A stretch of 64,000 bases of DNA, taken from contig CM060188.1 of the NCBI GenBank assembly GCA_030549335.1, forward strand, positions 11,222,001 through 11,286,000, read 5' to 3'. Made by a program: the position numbers and the translations under genes. Source of the stretch: Pontederia crassipes. Lineage: Eukaryota > Streptophyta > Magnoliopsida > Commelinales > Pontederiaceae. Within the stretch, counting starts at the first letter, position 1. Every line of letters begins with the position of its first letter. Of the stretch, positions 61,835 to 64,000 are shown one piece after another. The notes below the pieces were generated by a model, which worked only from the letters and a program-made list of their open reading frames with translations, did not search any database and was not told the DNA's origin.

Positions 61835-62950
61835 ACAAAACTTTACTTTGGTGGTAGCCAGAAATTATTGCATTCGGAGACACTACAACCTTGTTCTCAT
61901 TCGGAGACACTACAAATAAATCCTTTTCAAATCCATTCCTGCGGATCAAGCCATGAGAGGACTTGTCACTCCGAAGATCCATCAGTTGAGAACGAACTAG
62001 AAACAAGCTCAATACGCTAAACCAATCCGGCACTGTTGCAAGAAAAGTCGTCTGAATGAGGAAATCTACAGCCTTTTTACGGATCACTATTCTGAGCATA
62101 AATGCCGATCAGAGCATTCCAGGAGCCGACTGTCTTGACAATTCATGCATTCATAAACATCAGCAACATACTTTTAGAGACCCACTTTTGGCATATGCTG
62201 CAACAAGTGTGTTAGCTAACAGAGCGTTGGTCTGTAGGCAGTTCCTGATCACACGCGCATGAAGTTATTTCAGATATTGCAGCTTTGACAGCACGAGTAA
62301 GCTGGTAAAACAAAGATGGTGATCTATTCGGTCTTGACATCCTTGTAATTATACATTGCGCGTGAAGGTGGATGGTTACTTACCCTACATCACCATCTCG
62401 GGCGAATCTGTCGATCATTACATTGCAGGACACAACTTTTCCTCTGTGGATTGTGGCCGAAGGGAGAGTGTGCATCCAACAAAGAATCACAATTGGAACA
62501 CATACCGACCAACGTATTGTCTCCCTTCGTCCAAGTGTCCAAACATCGAGCATAATCTAATCTCTCCGAAGAAATAAATCCCTATTGCGGCAGTCCGTTT
62601 CCAGAAAGCACATATATCACAGCGTTTCAGGAAACAATGTTCCATTCGGGGATAGGATCGAACATATGAACAACGTTATCGACGTAGCTACACTTGTCGA
62701 GCTCCGCAACCTGGAGCCCCGCGCATGACTTCAGCAAGCAAGGGACGGTGAAGTTCTCACACTTAAGCTCCCCCACACAGTGCAAGCGCGGGAGAATTTT
62801 GAGGGCGTCGCCGAAGAGAGCTCGTTCCAAGCGCAGCCGCTGATCAAGGCTGTTCCATCGGAACAGGTTCCGGCAGGACAAGGCGACGAACAGACGGTGG
62901 GCATCTGTGGGGGAGGTCCGTTCAAATGGTGAGAGGTCAGGGACAAGGAT
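61835..62950 (-). pseudogene. PPR (PLS/DYW-type) protein pseudogene, similar to Arabidopsis At1g18485
   Basis: Pieces of one PPR protein occur in the right order on the minus strand but in different frames with stops. Near 62900-62630: RNLFRWNSL, CENFTVPCLLKSCAGLQ and VVHMFDPIPEWNIVS (stop). Near 62450-62370: KVVSCNVMIDRFARDGDVG. Near 62265-62165: RNCLQTNALLANTLVAAYAK then SGSL. Near 62140-61840: SWNALIGIYAQNSDP (stop) and DLRSDKSSHGLIRRNGFEKD then LFV. These match repeat units of a long organellar RNA-editing-type PPR protein. The remaining C-terminal half (later repeats, E and DYW domains) is not found; the gypsy element begins about 320 bases beyond. Comparison with At1g18485 is from memory of the family. 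Confidence 0.8.
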
Positions 62951-62984
62951 GGTGATTCATTAATTTTAGTAATGAATCGTCAAA

Positions 62985-63057
62985 GCCCGTCTAGCTCAGT
63001 CGGTAGAGCGCAAGGCTCTTAACCTTGTGGTCGTGGGTTCGAGCCCCACGGTGGGCG
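62985..63057 (+). tRNA. tRNA-Lys(CTT)
   Basis: 73 bases fold as a complete tRNA. The acceptor arm pairs GCCCGTC with GGTGGGC (some G-U pairs), leaving G as the discriminator base. The D arm contains the A-box TAGCTCAGTCGG, the anticodon arm reads AAGGCTCTTAACCTT with anticodon CTT, and the T arm contains the B-box GGTTCGAGCCC. No intron. A T-rich run (TTTATTATTTTTT) directly downstream is a plausible RNA polymerase III terminator. Confidence 0.96.
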
Positions 63058-63876
63058 TTTATTATTTTTTCCCCCGGAAAATATGGGACTGCATTTTTAT
63101 TATTTCCCCCGCCCCGCAACCAAAAAAAAAAAAAAGAAAAAAAAAACATGGATTCAGTCTCGTTCCTAAAATCAATTTAACACCCTCGTAAGAAATTTTT
63201 TTTCTTTCCCTCAAGTCCTCAACATATTTTTCTCGTAAAACGAAAGATGAACATAGAAAAAATAAGTAAAAATCAGAGTTAAGATATCTTAATGCTCACA
63301 ACTTTGTTGTAGCAAAAATATGAATATATTTCTGTCCGAAAATTTGTGAATATAATGGAGTCAACATGTGCAGTGGTTGAAAATTAACTGATGATACCAG
63401 TTTTTTTTATTTATTTTCTATCTTTACTTATCTGACTGTACACTTTTTTATTTAGTTCCACATATTTATAATTATATGTAATCATAACTTAGTTTAATTT
63501 TTACCTTTCATTATAAAATAAAAATATAAAAGTAAAATATTATAAGAAGGAACTGCAGTACATGAACATAAATATACTAGAAAATATTTAGATCCAAAAA
63601 GACATATATATTAGAAAAGATCCAATCACAATAAAGGCCCTCAAACTTGAATATATATCATATCCATAGTGACAAAGAGGAAACAGGGAGAACTTTACGT
63701 GTTACAGATTTTGCAATAAATCCAGTCAAACCATCCCTTTATTCATAACACAATATTAGTCACGTCCCTAACGCAGAATTAGATTAGATAATTACGTAGG
63801 ACGTGATCAGTACACACCAACTCCTCCCCCTCCTCCTGCTCACCATGACAAAGCAGGAGGGGACGGATGGAGCGCA
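63058..63876. other. Intergenic between tRNA-Lys and the metallothionein
   Basis: AT-rich with a poly(A) run at about 63121-63147. The right part should contain the 3' UTR of the minus-strand metallothionein gene. No further gene or repeat was recognised. Confidence 0.5.
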
Positions 63877-63976
63877 TCAGTTGCACCCGCAGCAAGAGCA
63901 GCTGCAGCTGGTGGTGCACTTGCAGGTGCTGCAGTTGCAGCCGCCGCCCTCGGCCATCTCAAATCCTTCGAAGCCC
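63877..63976 (-). CDS. Metallothionein-like protein, last exon (gene continues beyond the window)
   Basis: A minus-strand exon starts after an acceptor (TGATGCATGCAG, ending 63977) and codes for 32 residues before TGA: GFEGFEMAEGGG followed by a Cys-rich tail with nine cysteines (CNCSTCKC, then CSCSCCGCN). The block FEMAEGGG(C) directly before a Cys cluster is a hallmark of plant type 1/2 metallothioneins, small cytosolic proteins that bind Cu and Zn and buffer redox stress. The N-terminal Cys domain and spacer must lie to the right of 64000. The Cys spacing is not the textbook CXC pattern of either type, so subtype is left open. Confidence 0.82.
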
Positions 63977-64000
63977 CTGCATGCATCAAAGAGTGATCTC

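Noticed and set aside
62356-62577. 73-codon plus-strand open frame
   Set aside because: The minus strand here carries a PPR remnant (KVVSCNVMIDRFARDGDVG) in the order expected for the surrounding pseudogene, so the plus frame is a shadow.
1-64000. CRISPR array, operon, phage or bacterial-type system
   Set aside because: Intron-rich genes and plant transposons show this is nuclear plant DNA. The tandem repeats seen lack the regular repeat-spacer structure of CRISPR arrays.

Overview
The window is nuclear DNA from a flowering plant, probably a monocot. Genes have many introns with plant-type splice sites, the proteins belong to plant families, intergenic DNA is AT-rich, and Ty3/gypsy, LINE/SINE and hAT-like elements are abundant. 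The monocot assignment is an inference from gene flavour and was not tested.

Layout. 1-1298: the end of a hAT-like repeat, duplicated with its flank, and a GA microsatellite. 1299-4081 (+): an ankyrin-RING E3 ligase of the XB3/XBAT31 group. 8038-10784 (+): very-long-chain enoyl-CoA reductase (ECR/CER10). 12287-17797 (-): a pectin acetylesterase with an N-terminal membrane anchor. 18636-21924 (-): the ER glucosyltransferase ALG10. 23662-25260: a hAT-like non-autonomous element with a perfect 8-bp target duplication, sitting at the edge of a tandem array, followed by a C-rich tract. 25729-33974 (-): a USP / coiled-coil / kinase-like / U-box protein with a degraded kinase active site. 35101-42903 (-): a decayed chromovirus-type gypsy element with both LTRs. 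42904-49270: gene-poor DNA with small retroposons. About 49274-52086 (+): a DUF4378 protein. 52700-61516 (+): a structurally complete but inactivated gypsy element with a perfect 5-bp target duplication. 61835-62950 (-): a wrecked PPR gene. 62985-63057 (+): tRNA-Lys(CTT). 63877 to the window edge (-): the last exon of a metallothionein.

The host genes are ordinary single-copy housekeeping or signalling genes and form no cluster or pathway: ECR acts in fatty-acid elongation, ALG10 in N-glycan assembly, the pectin acetylesterase in the cell wall, and XB3 and the U-box protein in ubiquitin signalling. I found no convincing new biological system.

The most interesting signals are in the mobile DNA. 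A family of short retroposons shares its 3' end with an RTE-type LINE, and each copy is bounded by a 14-19-bp target duplication; one copy looks 5'-inverted. In the complete gypsy element most in-frame stops fall on expected tryptophan codons. Clusters of short palindromes sit in the middle of two unrelated LTR families. In the host genes the notable points are a predicted pseudokinase, a GC-AG intron and a duplicated splice donor in ALG10. Exon coordinates were read by eye from splice signals, frame continuity and family knowledge; no transcript or database evidence was available.
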